Shown here: in pieces, positions 10,649 through 18,708 of the stretch | Numbering within the stretch: position 1 is the first letter of the stretch | Layout: every line of letters starts with the position of its first letter | DNA from: Veillonellaceae bacterium | Lineage (GTDB): Bacteria > Bacillota > Negativicutes > JAAYSF01 | Reading direction: 5' to 3' | DNA length: 64,000 nt | Assembly: GCA_012523975.1 (NCBI GenBank) | Contig: JAAYSF010000085.1 | Span: forward strand, 20,590 to 84,589 | Made by a program: the position numbers and the translations under genes | Notes under the pieces: model-generated | Databases searched by the model: none | What the model was told of the DNA's origin: nothing | Seen by the model: only the letters and a program-made list of their open reading frames with translations

Positions 10649-11878
10649 TTACTCGGTAGTGACTAGCCTAGCACCGTAGTATGCCAGACTGCGCGCCTTA
10701 AGAAAAGAATGATGATGTTTCTCAGTCTTTTTGGAAAAAACACCGTTGCGAATAAACCTACTCAAAATCGGCCGCAATAGATGAAAGTCTATTAAAAAAC
10801 CATCGTGCCCATAAAGACTGTCAATAAGGGTGTATTCTGTTCTAACGCCTAAATTCTTAAGGATTTTGGCTAGCTCTTCCTGCTGATAGGCCGGATATAA
10901 AATATCCGAGCTTACCCCAACCACTAATACTTCTGCCTTAATGCGGGCAAGAGCTGCCCGATAGCTAGGATAGCCATAACCTAGATCGTGAAGGTCAAGT
11001 GCATTTAACAAACAAAGATATGAGTTAGCGTCAAACCGCTTAACTAAGCTTTGACCTTGATAATCTAAATAGTTTTCTATCTCAAAAGCACCGCTGCGTC
11101 TAATACGACCAAATTTTTTATACATCATCGATTCAGTCTGATAGGTAATCATACCTAGCGCCCGGGCTATGCTTAGACCATTGTCTGGTGCGGCTCCCCC
11201 GTAATAATCTCCTTGCTGCCAATTAGGATCCAGCATAATCGTATCTTTAGCCACCTTGTTAAAAGCAATGGCCTGCGGTGAAGAATAACCGGGAGCGGCT
11301 ATTACAATAACTCTGTCCATATACTTCGGGTAGGTTATAGCCCACTCAAGCGCTTGCATACCACCCATCGAGCCGCCGACAACAGCAAAAATATGCTCTA
11401 TTTTTAAATAGTCCAAAAGCCTTTTTTGAACATGAACCATATCACGAATTGTTATATTGGGAAAGCGTGATCCATAAGGCTTGCCGTCGACCGGGCTTGG
11501 CGAAGCTGGTCCGGTTGTACCCTGACACCCGCCCAGCACATTAGTGCAGATTATATAGTATTTATCCGTATCCAATGGCCGACCCGGTCCAATTAACGGT
11601 TCCCACCAGCCTGGTTCATCGTGTTCGTCGTGAGCAGCAGGATGGCTGTCACCAGTTAGCGCATGAGTGACTAAAATGACATTACTGCCGTCCTCCGAAA
11701 GTTGACCATAAGTCTCATAAACAACAAAGACTTCATCTATTGTACCGCCCAGCGTCAACTGTAAAGGATTAGCAGGATTAGCCACTTGAGCAAGTTGCAT
11801 ATATGGCCGCCTCTTAAACCCGGGGAGATTAGCAGATGCCTCGGTAAAATTATTTTCCTTATTATAAATCACGAGCAT
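10649..11878 (-). CDS. metX: Homoserine O-acetyltransferase
   Basis: Alpha/beta-hydrolase enzyme that acetylates L-homoserine from acetyl-CoA, the first committed step of methionine synthesis. Catalytic serine in VVGGSMGGMQALEW, aspartate in VGVSSDILYP and histidine in YGHDGFLID; early VTHALTGDSH and GGCQGTTGP are family marks. The product feeds metY just downstream. The start is uncertain: ATG 11878 lies only a base or two from GGGGG, GTG two codons later has better spacing, and an internal ATG (at MQLAQVANP) has AGAGGCGG upstream. It is controlled by the SAM riboswitch 20 bases upstream. Confidence 0.93.
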   Translation of the reverse strand: MLVIYNKENNFTEASANLPGFKRRPYMQLAQVANPANPLQLTLGGTIDEVFVVYETYGQLSEDGSNVILVTHALTGDSHPAAHDEHDEPGWWEPLIGPGRPLDTDKYYIICTNVLGGCQGTTGPASPSPVDGKPYGSRFPNITIRDMVHVQKRLLDYLKIEHIFAVVGGSMGGMQALEWAITYPKYMDRVIVIAAPGYSSPQAIAFNKVAKDTIMLDPNWQQGDYYGGAAPDNGLSIARALGMITYQTESMMYKKFGRIRRSGAFEIENYLDYQGQSLVKRFDANSYLCLLNALDLHDLGYGYPSYRAALARIKAEVLVVGVSSDILYPAYQQEELAKILKNLGVRTEYTLIDSLYGHDGFLIDFHLLRPILSRFIRNGVFSKKTEKHHHSFLKARSLAYYGARLVTTE

Positions 11879-11895
11879 TCCCCCAAAACTAAAAT

Positions 11896-12046
11896 GAAAA
11901 AGCCCCTCTCAACGAGAGGGGCAAAATACACGTTACGTATTCCCTCTCATCTCCCAGGATTTCTCCTGCTGGAATTAGCACCACTGCATTGCTGCCGGTT
12001 GCCGGGTGTCATCGGGCCAGTCCCTCGACCACTCTGGATAAGAGCA
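11896..12046 (-). promoter_or_regulatory. SAM-I (S-box) riboswitch with terminator
   Basis: On the minus strand the conserved S-box order is present: CTCTTATCCAGAG, GGTCGAGGGA, CTGGCCCGATGACACCCGGC and AACC, a GTGGTGCTAATTCC stretch, and a closing GATGAGAG that pairs with CTCTTATC as P1. It is followed by the terminator GCCCCTCTCgttgAGAGGGGCTTTTT (11896-11922). Bound SAM should favour the terminator and shut off metX-yezD-metY. Confidence 0.95.
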
Positions 12047-12063
12047 AATATTTAATTGATATG

Positions 12064-12093
12064 ATATTAACACCAATGAGCGATCAATGTCAA
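12064..12093 (-). promoter_or_regulatory. Sigma-A promoter of the metX operon
   Basis: -35 TTGACA (12088-12093), 18-base spacer, -10 TAATAT (12064-12069), placed to start transcription just before the riboswitch. Confidence 0.7.
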
Positions 12094-12147
12094 TTTATTT
12101 TTTTTATCAACAATCGAATTTTATTTTCGCTATTAACCCTCAATGGT

Positions 12148-12489
12148 TTACTGGCTGGTACCATAATAATAGCAAGGACCTTGACTGCCCATCATGCCTT
12201 GACCTCTTCCCATGCCGGGGCCCATTCCCATTCTCATGCCAGGGCCCATGCCGTTTTTCTCCATGATTTTACGAATAATAGGGGCATCCTGACGAAAATG
12301 TTCCTTGAGTTGATCGCCTTCAGCTGTAGTGATTGTACCATCGTTAACATTAGTTTGAATCATCTGCTCGTGACAGCTTAGCATTCTATTAAACCAATCG
12401 TTTTGGTTATTATCTACCGCTGCTGCCGTGAAAACAGGTATGGCAACAACCAAAGCCAAGATAGCCGCAATAATTATTTTCTTTTTCAT
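12148..12489 (-). CDS. Secreted Met/Gly-rich small protein, DUF2680-like
   Basis: 113 residues: a signal peptide (KKKIIIAAILALVVAIPVFTAAA), a helical middle (about 30-75) that fits the DUF2680/YckD-type domain, and a tail with repeated GMGPGM units holding eight methionines. Methionine-rich exported tails can bind copper, but this is inference and the copper genes are 45 kb away. Start ATG with GGAGGGA upstream. A single gene. Confidence 0.7.
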   Translation of the reverse strand: MKKKIIIAAILALVVAIPVFTAAAVDNNQNDWFNRMLSCHEQMIQTNVNDGTITTAEGDQLKEHFRQDAPIIRKIMEKNGMGPGMRMGMGPGMGRGQGMMGSQGPCYYYGTSQ

Positions 12490-12582
12490 GCTATTCCCTC
12501 CATCTTGTATTTATTTGTATTATAACATGCAAATATGAAGATTTTATGAATAAGCATTTAAAAGTAACTTTAAAATGCTTAT

Positions 12583-12618
12583 AAAAAATTTGCGGCGCTT
12601 AATGCCGCAAATTTTTTA
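12583..12618 (-). terminator. Terminator after the CWB2-like gene
   Basis: AAAAAATTTGCGGC gcttaat GCCGCAAATTTTTT, a perfect hairpin with a T-run in both directions, just after the stop at 12621. Confidence 0.88.
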
Positions 12619-12620
12619 TA

Positions 12621-13691
12621 TTAGCAGTTGTCAGGCTGAACATCTATTTTCACGGCCAATTCGAGTTGAACTTGAGCTTCGCGGGAGATTACTTCATAAC
12701 TGCCAAGTACAAACCCGTGCATGAACGGCGGCCTTACCGGTATTTTTAGTTGCGGTTTTAAAAACTCAAGGTAGTTTAAAACAACCGATGGAACTTCCTC
12801 ACATCCTACCGCCAGCAGCGGCGTATGTTTGCCTTGATGAGCCAAGGCTGTTGCTGCAATAGCAAGTTCCCAGCTTTCGACGTTGCAGAAGGTAAACGCA
12901 TCGCCTCGCCCCTTCTTGGCGCGGTTCCACCCCAATCTAGTTACCGGGTCGCGGTACTGCGCAAACTCTACCGCCGTTGCGAAGGGGTCACTGCCGGCAA
13001 TTCGCCGTACCGGTGGCCTTACTATCGCGGCTATTTCATTAAGTACTTTATCTGAAACCGCCCTTCGTCCGCCTACAACATAGACATTTTTATCGCTCAT
13101 ATCTCTTAGAATTCTGGCCGTAGACGGGGGTAAGCGTTTTGGTTGAACAAGTAAAATTGGTACACCTGAACGAGCGCTGTAATACGGGACAGGCATTCCT
13201 TCATAAGGCTGTTCATCTGATATTATAAACAAGCTATTCGGCCCATCAGGTGATTCAGGAGGACATTGGGCGCGTAACCGGGCAACATTCGAAGCCGTTT
13301 CAAAAACATTTTTGCCGCGCACCTGGAGTACCGCATAGCCCATCTTTTCAATATCTCTCACTACTTTAGGCCGAAATGGTCCAACCGTAATTATCGGCGG
13401 TATCTCTTCAGTGCCCTGGGGATTTATACGGACAATTTCTTCTCTTGTCACCGAGCACAGTTCGTCTGGGGATGTCATTAGCAGCATACCGTTTATGGGG
13501 TCATGTATCAGGCTTGAAGCCATAAAGCCATATTGAAAAACTCTATCCGGAACGAGAATGATAACCCTGGGGCCTAAGGTCGGCGGCGCGGCTGGCCATA
13601 CCATTCTTGTCACTTCTACAGCCATTTCAGCAGCATTGTCATAGGGAATTCGGGTAGTATCCACAGTATTATAATATTCCAAAATTGTCAC
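12621..13691 (-). CDS. Cell-wall-binding repeat 2 (CWB2)-like protein without export signal
   Basis: 356 residues. Segments such as NVYVVGGRRAVSDKVLNEI, then VRRIAGSDPFATAVEFAQY, and earlier IITVGPFRPKVVRDIEKMG match the CWB2 repeat pattern (VGG-x-AVS ... RI-x-G-x-DR-x-x-TA). CWB2 modules normally anchor surface proteins to cell wall polymers, but this protein has no signal peptide or membrane helix and begins directly with TILEYYNTVDTTR. It may be an intracellular member of the fold. A single gene with its own terminator. Confidence 0.65.
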   Translation of the reverse strand: MTILEYYNTVDTTRIPYDNAAEMAVEVTRMVWPAAPPTLGPRVIILVPDRVFQYGFMASSLIHDPINGMLLMTSPDELCSVTREEIVRINPQGTEEIPPIITVGPFRPKVVRDIEKMGYAVLQVRGKNVFETASNVARLRAQCPPESPDGPNSLFIISDEQPYEGMPVPYYSARSGVPILLVQPKRLPPSTARILRDMSDKNVYVVGGRRAVSDKVLNEIAAIVRPPVRRIAGSDPFATAVEFAQYRDPVTRLGWNRAKKGRGDAFTFCNVESWELAIAATALAHQGKHTPLLAVGCEEVPSVVLNYLEFLKPQLKIPVRPPFMHGFVLGSYEVISREAQVQLELAVKIDVQPDNC

Positions 13692-13827
13692 CTCCTGCTC
13701 TAAAAAGTCATAATTCTCCTGTAATAGTTTATTCTAGCTAAAGCAAGGTTGTTAACGACTTTTTATCTACAATTACGGGCAACATAACTCTATATAATAC
13801 TATTGCATCAAATATAAGGGGGTTTTT

Positions 13828-14907
13828 ATGAACGAATCTTCGCTGATAATGCAAGTTATCATTGCGGTGATGATTTTAACAGGCTCACTGCTCTTAGGCT
13901 TGTTATTCGAGAAAGTAATACTAACCCGCCTTAAAACCTTAGCTGACAAAACGCGCTGGGAATATGACGAAATCATCGTCGGTGCTCTGCGAGGGCGGAT
14001 GACACGTTTGTTTATTATTGTTGGTTTTTATAGCGCCCTCGAAGTTTTGTATCTGCCTGACGAAGTGCTTCATATTCTTAATAGCTTATTGCTGGTCGTT
14101 TTTATTCTTTCGGTAACTTGCGCGACTTCAAATATCGCTGTCGGGTTAGTTAATATTTACGCCAAAAAAGCCAGCGGCGTTTTTTCATCAACATCTATTT
14201 TTTCCAACCTTACTATCATATCAGTATTTATTATCGGCGCATTAATCACTATGCAGTCTTTGGGTATATCAATAACCCCACTTTTAACAGCACTTGGCGT
14301 CGGCGGCTTAGCGGTTGCTCTAGCGCTTCAAGACACGCTGACAAATTTCTTCGCCGGGCTGCATATACTGGCTGCGGGGCCGATCAAGCCTGGCGACTAC
14401 GTCAAACTTGATTCGGGTGAAGAAGGATATGTTGTCGACATAACTTGGCGCAACACCTCAATTAAAGCGCTTTTAGACAATATGATTATTGTACCAAACT
14501 CCAAAATGGCCTCCTGCAAAATTATCAATTACTCACTACCAGGCAAGGAGGTACTAGTTCAGATACCGATCGGGGTCAGTTACTGCTGTGATTTGGCACA
14601 GGTCGAAAAAATTACGATCCAGGTGGCACAAGATGTTATGCATAATGTCGCCGGCGGTATCTGCGGCTATCAGCCGGTTATCAGAATTTGCAAATTCGGT
14701 GATTTTAGCCTCCAGTTCAACGTACTGCTGCGAGTCCGCGAATTTGCCGATCAATATATAATTCGCCATGAATTCTTAAAAAGGCTGCACCAGCGTTACC
14801 GAGCCGAAGGTATTGAAATCCCTTATCCCATCCAGACCATCTATCTTAAAAAAGACGATAACAGAAATGCTATCCATCAAAAAGATGCTAAAAGCGAGCA
14901 ACACTGA
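13828..14907 (+). CDS. MscS-family mechanosensitive channel
   Basis: 359 residues, an inner-membrane channel that opens under osmotic downshock. Membrane helices lie at about 8-28, 60-78, 85-108 and 128-155, followed by the pore helix GVGGLAVALALQDTLTNFFAGL and the beta domain (GDYVKLDSGEEGYVVDITWRNT, then IIVPNSKMAS) typical of MscS. Larger than E. coli MscS (286) by an N-terminal helix pair and a short charged tail. Start ATG with AAGGGGG upstream. No partner gene. Confidence 0.9.
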   Translation: MNESSLIMQVIIAVMILTGSLLLGLLFEKVILTRLKTLADKTRWEYDEIIVGALRGRMTRLFIIVGFYSALEVLYLPDEVLHILNSLLLVVFILSVTCATSNIAVGLVNIYAKKASGVFSSTSIFSNLTIISVFIIGALITMQSLGISITPLLTALGVGGLAVALALQDTLTNFFAGLHILAAGPIKPGDYVKLDSGEEGYVVDITWRNTSIKALLDNMIIVPNSKMASCKIINYSLPGKEVLVQIPIGVSYCCDLAQVEKITIQVAQDVMHNVAGGICGYQPVIRICKFGDFSLQFNVLLRVREFADQYIIRHEFLKRLHQRYRAEGIEIPYPIQTIYLKKDDNRNAIHQKDAKSEQH

Positions 14908-15029
14908 AACTTTCAGCCATTTCTGCTATAATAATGTAAGACTTGCTTCAGGTGGAGGTTTAACTTTGTCTGAGCTTAGCCAAACTTGGGGGATGGAATT
15001 TATCATATGAACAATGAGCAAGCTAACTA

Positions 15030-15701
15030 ATGAATTCAAAACGCATTTGGGAAATTGATTTTTTACGCGGCATAGCAATAATATTGATGGTCGTCTTTCA
15101 TCTAGTCGTGGATTTAAGAGATTTTTATTCAGCCGCGGTCGAATACCTAACCGGTTTCTGGTTTTATGTAGGAAAGCTATCAGCCATATTGTTCATATTC
15201 ACAGCCGGAATAAGCGCAACACTCAGCACAGCTACCCTAAAACATGGCTTGGAAATTTTTCTTTGGGGTATGCTACTTACACTGGTTACCTACTTTTATG
15301 ATGATCAAACCTATATTAGATTTGGCATATTACACTTCCTCGGGGTTAGTATTTTTTCATACCGTTTGATAGCGCGAATTCCTTCGCTTTCCCTCAGTAT
15401 CACTGGTCTGCTATTATTTGCCAGCGGATGGATGCTGACCCCGCTAAAAACAGACTCACCGTATCTCTTTCCTTTAGGTTTGGTAAGCGCTACTTTTCAG
15501 TCTATCGACTACTATCCAGTAATTCCTTGGTATGGCATATTCCTAATTGGCGCCGCGATAGGCAAACAACTGTACAGCAATAAGACCAGCCGCTTTTCTA
15601 ATATCTACTTCAAACCAATCGTACGACTTGGACAGAATTCACTTATAATTTATTTAATTCATCAGCCAATTCTAATGGCGCTATTATATCTTTGGCATTA
15701 A
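15030..15701 (+). CDS. DUF1624 membrane protein (acyltransferase-like)
   Basis: 223 residues with about seven membrane helices. The start RIWEIDFLRGIAIILMVVFHLVVDL carries the Arg and His motif of the heparan-alpha-glucosaminide N-acetyltransferase/acyltransferase-3-like DUF1624 family; later RFGILHFLGVSIF and LGQNSLIIYLIHQPIL are typical. Probably modifies a cell-envelope glycan, but the substrate is unknown. The ATG overlaps the stop of a 7-codon frame (TAATG) and lacks a good ribosome site of its own, so translation may depend on coupling to short upstream frames. Confidence 0.82.
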   Translation: MNSKRIWEIDFLRGIAIILMVVFHLVVDLRDFYSAAVEYLTGFWFYVGKLSAILFIFTAGISATLSTATLKHGLEIFLWGMLLTLVTYFYDDQTYIRFGILHFLGVSIFSYRLIARIPSLSLSITGLLLFASGWMLTPLKTDSPYLFPLGLVSATFQSIDYYPVIPWYGIFLIGAAIGKQLYSNKTSRFSNIYFKPIVRLGQNSLIIYLIHQPILMALLYLWH

Positions 15702-15709
15702 GTCAAAAA

Positions 15710-15739
15710 AATAAAGAGCCTTTTTACAGGCTCTTTATT
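15710..15739. terminator. Bidirectional terminator
   Basis: AATAAAGAGCC tttttaca GGCTCTTTATT between the convergent genes ending at 15701 and 15738. Confidence 0.85.
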
Positions 15740-15944
15740 ACTTGCTGTAGCTAACCAAGTATTCTTGGCCGAGCTGGGTGTACCGCTCAAGAACATCAAC
15801 AACTTTGGCACGTTCCGGAAAGCCAGCTTCCGCTAGGTCGCCGGTTCCGATAGTTTCTTTGATGATATTAGTGATTTGGTACCGATAGTAACCTAAATGA
15901 GTCAACTTTTTGCACAGTTGACTAATACGATCTTCAAAACCCAT
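15738..15944 (-). CDS. Small helical protein of unknown function behind a structured leader
   Basis: 68 residues, soluble, mostly helical, with no recognised motif; one cysteine near the N-terminus. Start ATG has GGGAGG 7 bases upstream, so it is well translated. It has its own promoter (16110-16138), giving a leader of about 155 bases that holds a nested hairpin (15971-16040). A long structured leader on such a small gene suggests regulation at the RNA level. I do not recognise the family. Confidence 0.7.
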   Translation of the reverse strand: MGFEDRISQLCKKLTHLGYYRYQITNIIKETIGTGDLAEAGFPERAKVVDVLERYTQLGQEYLVSYSK

Positions 15945-15970
15945 TTTCTTATCCTCCCTTTTTTCAATAA

Positions 15971-16040
15971 ATAATTGGCATCTGATGACATTACTTGGAA
16001 CCTGGTTCTCAGCCGCTAATATCAGAGCATTACCAATTAT
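15971..16040 (-). promoter_or_regulatory. Nested stem-loop in the 5' leader, unknown class
   Basis: Reading the minus strand 5'-3': ATAATTGG pairs with CCAATTAT (8 bp, outer stem), TCTGAT with ATCAGA (6 bp), ATTA with TAAT (4 bp, after a 3-base bulge), and a GAAC-cag-GTTC stem sits in the 23-base apical part. Eighteen outer base pairs in 70 bases, all collinear. It lies between a good promoter and a small gene and does not match a riboswitch class I know. A DNA-level operator is the main alternative. Confidence 0.6.
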
Positions 16041-16109
16041 AGTAGGGAGAGAATAGTGTTATTCCATTTTTTTAGCGAAGGAACTTTACTTGGAATGTAA
16101 TCATTTAGC

Positions 16110-16138
16110 ATTCTAACATAAAACTTATTATTCGTCAA
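16110..16138 (-). promoter_or_regulatory. Sigma-A promoter for the 15738 gene
   Basis: -35 TTGACG (16133-16138), 17-base spacer, -10 TAGAAT (16110-16115). Confidence 0.6.
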
Positions 16139-16176
16139 TGTTATTAACGGATAATATTTTTCCATTTCGCTTTATA

Positions 16177-16359
16177 CTATATTCCGTCACCGTATTTTCC
16201 TTCAACTCCAACGAAGCGTTCTTTCTCAGTTCGTTCAATTTGCACAACCTTACCGTTCTTAATAACAATGGCTATCTGGCCATACCGCATCCCTCTGATC
16301 GACTCTGCAATTTTAGCCCGAATAGCAGACTTGGCTGTTAGATTTTTTTTATCTGTCAT
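16177..16359 (-). CDS. YezD-family (DUF2292) small protein
   Basis: 60 residues: a basic helix (KSAIRAKIAESIRGM) followed by the beta-hairpin YGQIAIVIKNGKVVQIERTEK that defines YezD/DUF2292. ATG 16359, with GGTGAT 4-8 bases upstream, is a better start than GTG 16377, which has no ribosome site. Last gene of a three-gene run (16848, 16526, 16359); only 11 bases separate it from the stop of its paralogue. Function unknown. Confidence 0.78.
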   Translation of the reverse strand: MTDKKNLTAKSAIRAKIAESIRGMRYGQIAIVIKNGKVVQIERTEKERFVGVEGKYGDGI

Positions 16360-16370
16360 AAAATCACCAA

Positions 16371-16526
16371 CTAACACAACCTAATTTTTTCTACCCGCTC
16401 GATTTGAATTACCCGTGAGTCTTGAACAATAAGGGTAACCGAACCAAAGTCAATGCCATCAATGGCCTTTTCGATAATATCTAAAACTTCTTCAGGAATT
16501 TCTAAATTAGCCAAGTCTTTTTTCAT
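16371..16526 (-). CDS. Second YezD-like (DUF2292) small protein
   Basis: 51 residues. EVLDIIEKAIDGIDFGSVTLI followed by VQDSRVIQIERVEKIR gives the family helix plus beta-hairpin and aligns with the neighbour at 16177 (IAIVIKNGKVVQIERTEK). Start ATG 16526 with GGAATTGAG upstream; its first 20 bases overlap the end of the winged-helix-like gene at 16507, so it is translationally coupled. Tandem paralogues suggest a duplicated pair that could form a heterodimer, which is inference. Confidence 0.75.
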   Translation of the reverse strand: MKKDLANLEIPEEVLDIIEKAIDGIDFGSVTLIVQDSRVIQIERVEKIRLC

Positions 16527-16848
16527 ACTCAATTCCTTCCGGCGTAAGTTTTACGGCCGATATATCTGCTCCGATCGGCATTCTAGCGTCTTCGCCGTAT
16601 TTGATGATTGCGCCGGTTATATAACCTTTCTTCATCAACCAATTCACCGCCAAAGCAAAAATTGTATCGCTAAAGTTCATCTTTTCAGCGGTTATCCTAG
16701 TCATATCAGGGTTTTCCTTAATTTCTTCCAAACGCATCTCAATGAGCAGATAGTCGTGGGGACCGCTTATCATAACATCTTTGTATTCGTCGTTTGTATC
16801 TTCACAATGAGTACGAAGCAATTTCAACATTAAATCAGAACGCATCAT
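16507..16848 (-). CDS. Small protein, possible winged-helix fold, unknown
   Basis: About 113 residues, soluble. After an N-terminal helix (RSDLMLKLLRTHCED) comes a strand-rich part (YKDVMISGPHDYLLIEMRLEEI), then helix-turn-helix-like ITAEKMNFSDTIFALAVNWLMKKGYITG, and a C-terminal SAVKLTPEGIEYEK, the last resembling the wing and final helix of a winged-helix protein. Four ATG codons in a row make the start ambiguous; GAAGGG favours 16848 or 16845. First gene of the operon with two YezD-like genes. No family recognised. Confidence 0.65.
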   Translation of the reverse strand: MMRSDLMLKLLRTHCEDTNDEYKDVMISGPHDYLLIEMRLEEIKENPDMTRITAEKMNFSDTIFALAVNWLMKKGYITGAIIKYGEDARMPIGADISAVKLTPEGIEYEKRLG

Positions 16849-16974
16849 CATCATCCCTTCATATATAACTATCACAATTATATCATTTATTTCGTTGAAA
16901 CGGAAAACATGTTAAAATCACACTATACTTAACTTATAGAAGTATATTTACTATTCCGAAGAAAGGGTGATTCC

Positions 16975-17640
16975 ATGCATGGAGTATTTGATATAATCGG
17001 CCCGGTAATGATCGGCCCTTCCAGCTCTCATACAGCCGGTGCCGCCCGGTTGGGGAAAATGGCCCGGACAATCCTAGGTGAACAGCCCGCCGCAGCAATA
17101 ATCGAACTTCACGGTTCTTTCGCTCAAACTTACCGCGGCCATGGTACTGATAAAGCCCTTGTCGCCGGACTTTTAGGCTATAGCACTGACGATACCCGAA
17201 TAAAAGAGGCTTTGACGACAGCACCACAGCGAGGTCTCAATGTAACCTTTAAGACCGTTGATTTAGGCGATAATGCCCATCCAAATACAGCCATCTTTCA
17301 CCTGACTGGTGTATTGGGCCGAAAGGTAAAGGTTGTTGGATCGTCAACGGGCGGCGGCAATATTATAATTACTGAAATTGATGGTTATGCGGTAGAGTTG
17401 ACCGGCGAATACTATACCTTAATTTCAATCCATCAAGATAAGCCTGGTGTTATTGCGCTTATCACCCACATGTTGGCGCAAGAAACCGTTAATATCGCCT
17501 TCATGCGGGTATCGCGCCGCGAAAAAGGCTCCCAGGCATTAGCAATTATAGAAGCCGATCATCCGCTACCGGAACATATTCTAACCGCTGTCAGCTCGAT
17601 TCCAGCCGTTAAGCTGGCCCTTTTAATTCCGCCCCTCTAG
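16975..17640 (+). CDS. sdaAB: L-serine dehydratase, Fe-S type, beta subunit
   Basis: Regulatory subunit of the oxygen-sensitive [4Fe-4S] enzyme that converts L-serine to pyruvate and ammonia. 221 residues: the N-terminal GPVMIGPSSSHTAGAARLG is the family signature, and the C-terminal third (from about 148, YYTLISIHQDKPGVIALITHML) is an ACT domain. Start ATG with AAAGGGTG upstream. Ten bases separate it from sdaAA. The split two-subunit form is usual in Firmicutes. Confidence 0.95.
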   Translation: MHGVFDIIGPVMIGPSSSHTAGAARLGKMARTILGEQPAAAIIELHGSFAQTYRGHGTDKALVAGLLGYSTDDTRIKEALTTAPQRGLNVTFKTVDLGDNAHPNTAIFHLTGVLGRKVKVVGSSTGGGNIIITEIDGYAVELTGEYYTLISIHQDKPGVIALITHMLAQETVNIAFMRVSRREKGSQALAIIEADHPLPEHILTAVSSIPAVKLALLIPPL

Positions 17641-17650
17641 GAGGTATATT

Positions 17651-18547
17651 ATGAGAATCCAATTCACTCGTATTGATGAACTTATTGCAATTGCCAATTC
17701 ATTACAAAAACCAATATCCAGTATTGTTTTAGAATCCGAAGCTCAACGCAGCGATCGACAGCCAAATGACATATGGACTGATATGAAAACCAGCCTGTTA
17801 GTTATGCGCGACGCTGTTAATGAAGGTCTTGCCCAAACCGATAAATCATTCAGTGGTCTTGTCGGCGGTGACGCCAATCGTCTAATAAACAGAATCAATG
17901 CTTCGACATTGCTGACGGGGGTAACAAGTTCCCGAGCAGCGGCCTATGCGCTAGCCGTCAGCGAGGTTAATGCCGGAATGGGTAAAGTCGTAGCGTGTCC
18001 GACCGCTGGTTCCTGCGGTATCCTACCGGGTGCATTGTTGGCTGCAGGCGAGATATTAAACGCTGATGATGATGACCTGGTTCGCGGGTTATTTACAGCC
18101 GCCGGTATCGGCATAGTTATTGCCGAAAATGCATCAATTGCCGGTGCGATTGGAGGCTGCCAGGCTGAATGCGGCTCAGCTGCGGCGATGGCTGCCGGAG
18201 CGATAGCCGATATAGCCGGAGGAACTCCGGAACAAGTAAGCCACGCCCTTGCTTTGGCACTTAAGAACCTATTAGGCTTGGTCTGCGACCCAGTTGCCGG
18301 CCTTGTTGAAGTTCCTTGCGTCAAACGAAATGCCTTTGGCGCAGCTCATGCGCTGCTAGCGGCTGAAATGTCGCTAGCTGGTATTGAGAGTGTTATCCCG
18401 GCTGACGAGGTAATCGGCGCCATGCACCAAATTGGCCTCACTATCCCCCGGTCTTTACGTGAAACATCCGAAGGCGGTCTGGCAAAAACGCCGACGGGAT
18501 GCAGTATCACGACACGCCTGCAAGCCGGCAAACCGGCCGATCTATAG
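17651..18547 (+). CDS. sdaAA: L-serine dehydratase, Fe-S type, alpha subunit
   Basis: Catalytic subunit, 298 residues. Cluster cysteines are seen in VACPTAGSCGILPG, LVCDPVAGLVEVPCVKRNAFG, with a further cysteine near the C-terminus (TPTGCSI). Several glycine/alanine-rich helices (GAIGGCQAECGSAAAMAAGA) are typical. Start ATG with AGGAGGT 6 bases upstream. Forms a pair with sdaAB; the ammonia and pyruvate released link serine use to the sulfur block, where serine is also the precursor of cysteine. Confidence 0.95.
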   Translation: MRIQFTRIDELIAIANSLQKPISSIVLESEAQRSDRQPNDIWTDMKTSLLVMRDAVNEGLAQTDKSFSGLVGGDANRLINRINASTLLTGVTSSRAAAYALAVSEVNAGMGKVVACPTAGSCGILPGALLAAGEILNADDDDLVRGLFTAAGIGIVIAENASIAGAIGGCQAECGSAAAMAAGAIADIAGGTPEQVSHALALALKNLLGLVCDPVAGLVEVPCVKRNAFGAAHALLAAEMSLAGIESVIPADEVIGAMHQIGLTIPRSLRETSEGGLAKTPTGCSITTRLQAGKPADL

Positions 18548-18580
18548 CATAGAACCTAATCGCTTTTCTACGCACATGCA

Positions 18581-18609
18581 TTGTATACATCTCGCTAAAA
18601 TGATATAAT
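18581..18609 (+). promoter_or_regulatory. Promoter for azlCD
   Basis: -35 TTGTAT (18581-18586), 17-base spacer, -10 TATAAT (18604-18609), about 100 bases before azlC. Confidence 0.6.
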
Positions 18610-18626
18610 TTTGTCCAAGCAGTGTA

Positions 18627-18654
18627 AACAACCAGCTTATTTAGGCTGGTTGTT
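18627..18654 (+). other. Leader hairpin before azlC
   Basis: AACAACCAGC ttatttag GCTGGTTGTT, a 10-base-pair stem just after the predicted transcription start. It is followed by ACTTTAGC, not a T-run, so it is not a standard terminator. It could affect translation or RNA stability of azlC. Confidence 0.45.
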
Positions 18655-18708
18655 ACTTTAGCAAAAAAACTTTGTGCCTAAGTCACTTTAGAATTGAGGT
18701 TAAAAGTC

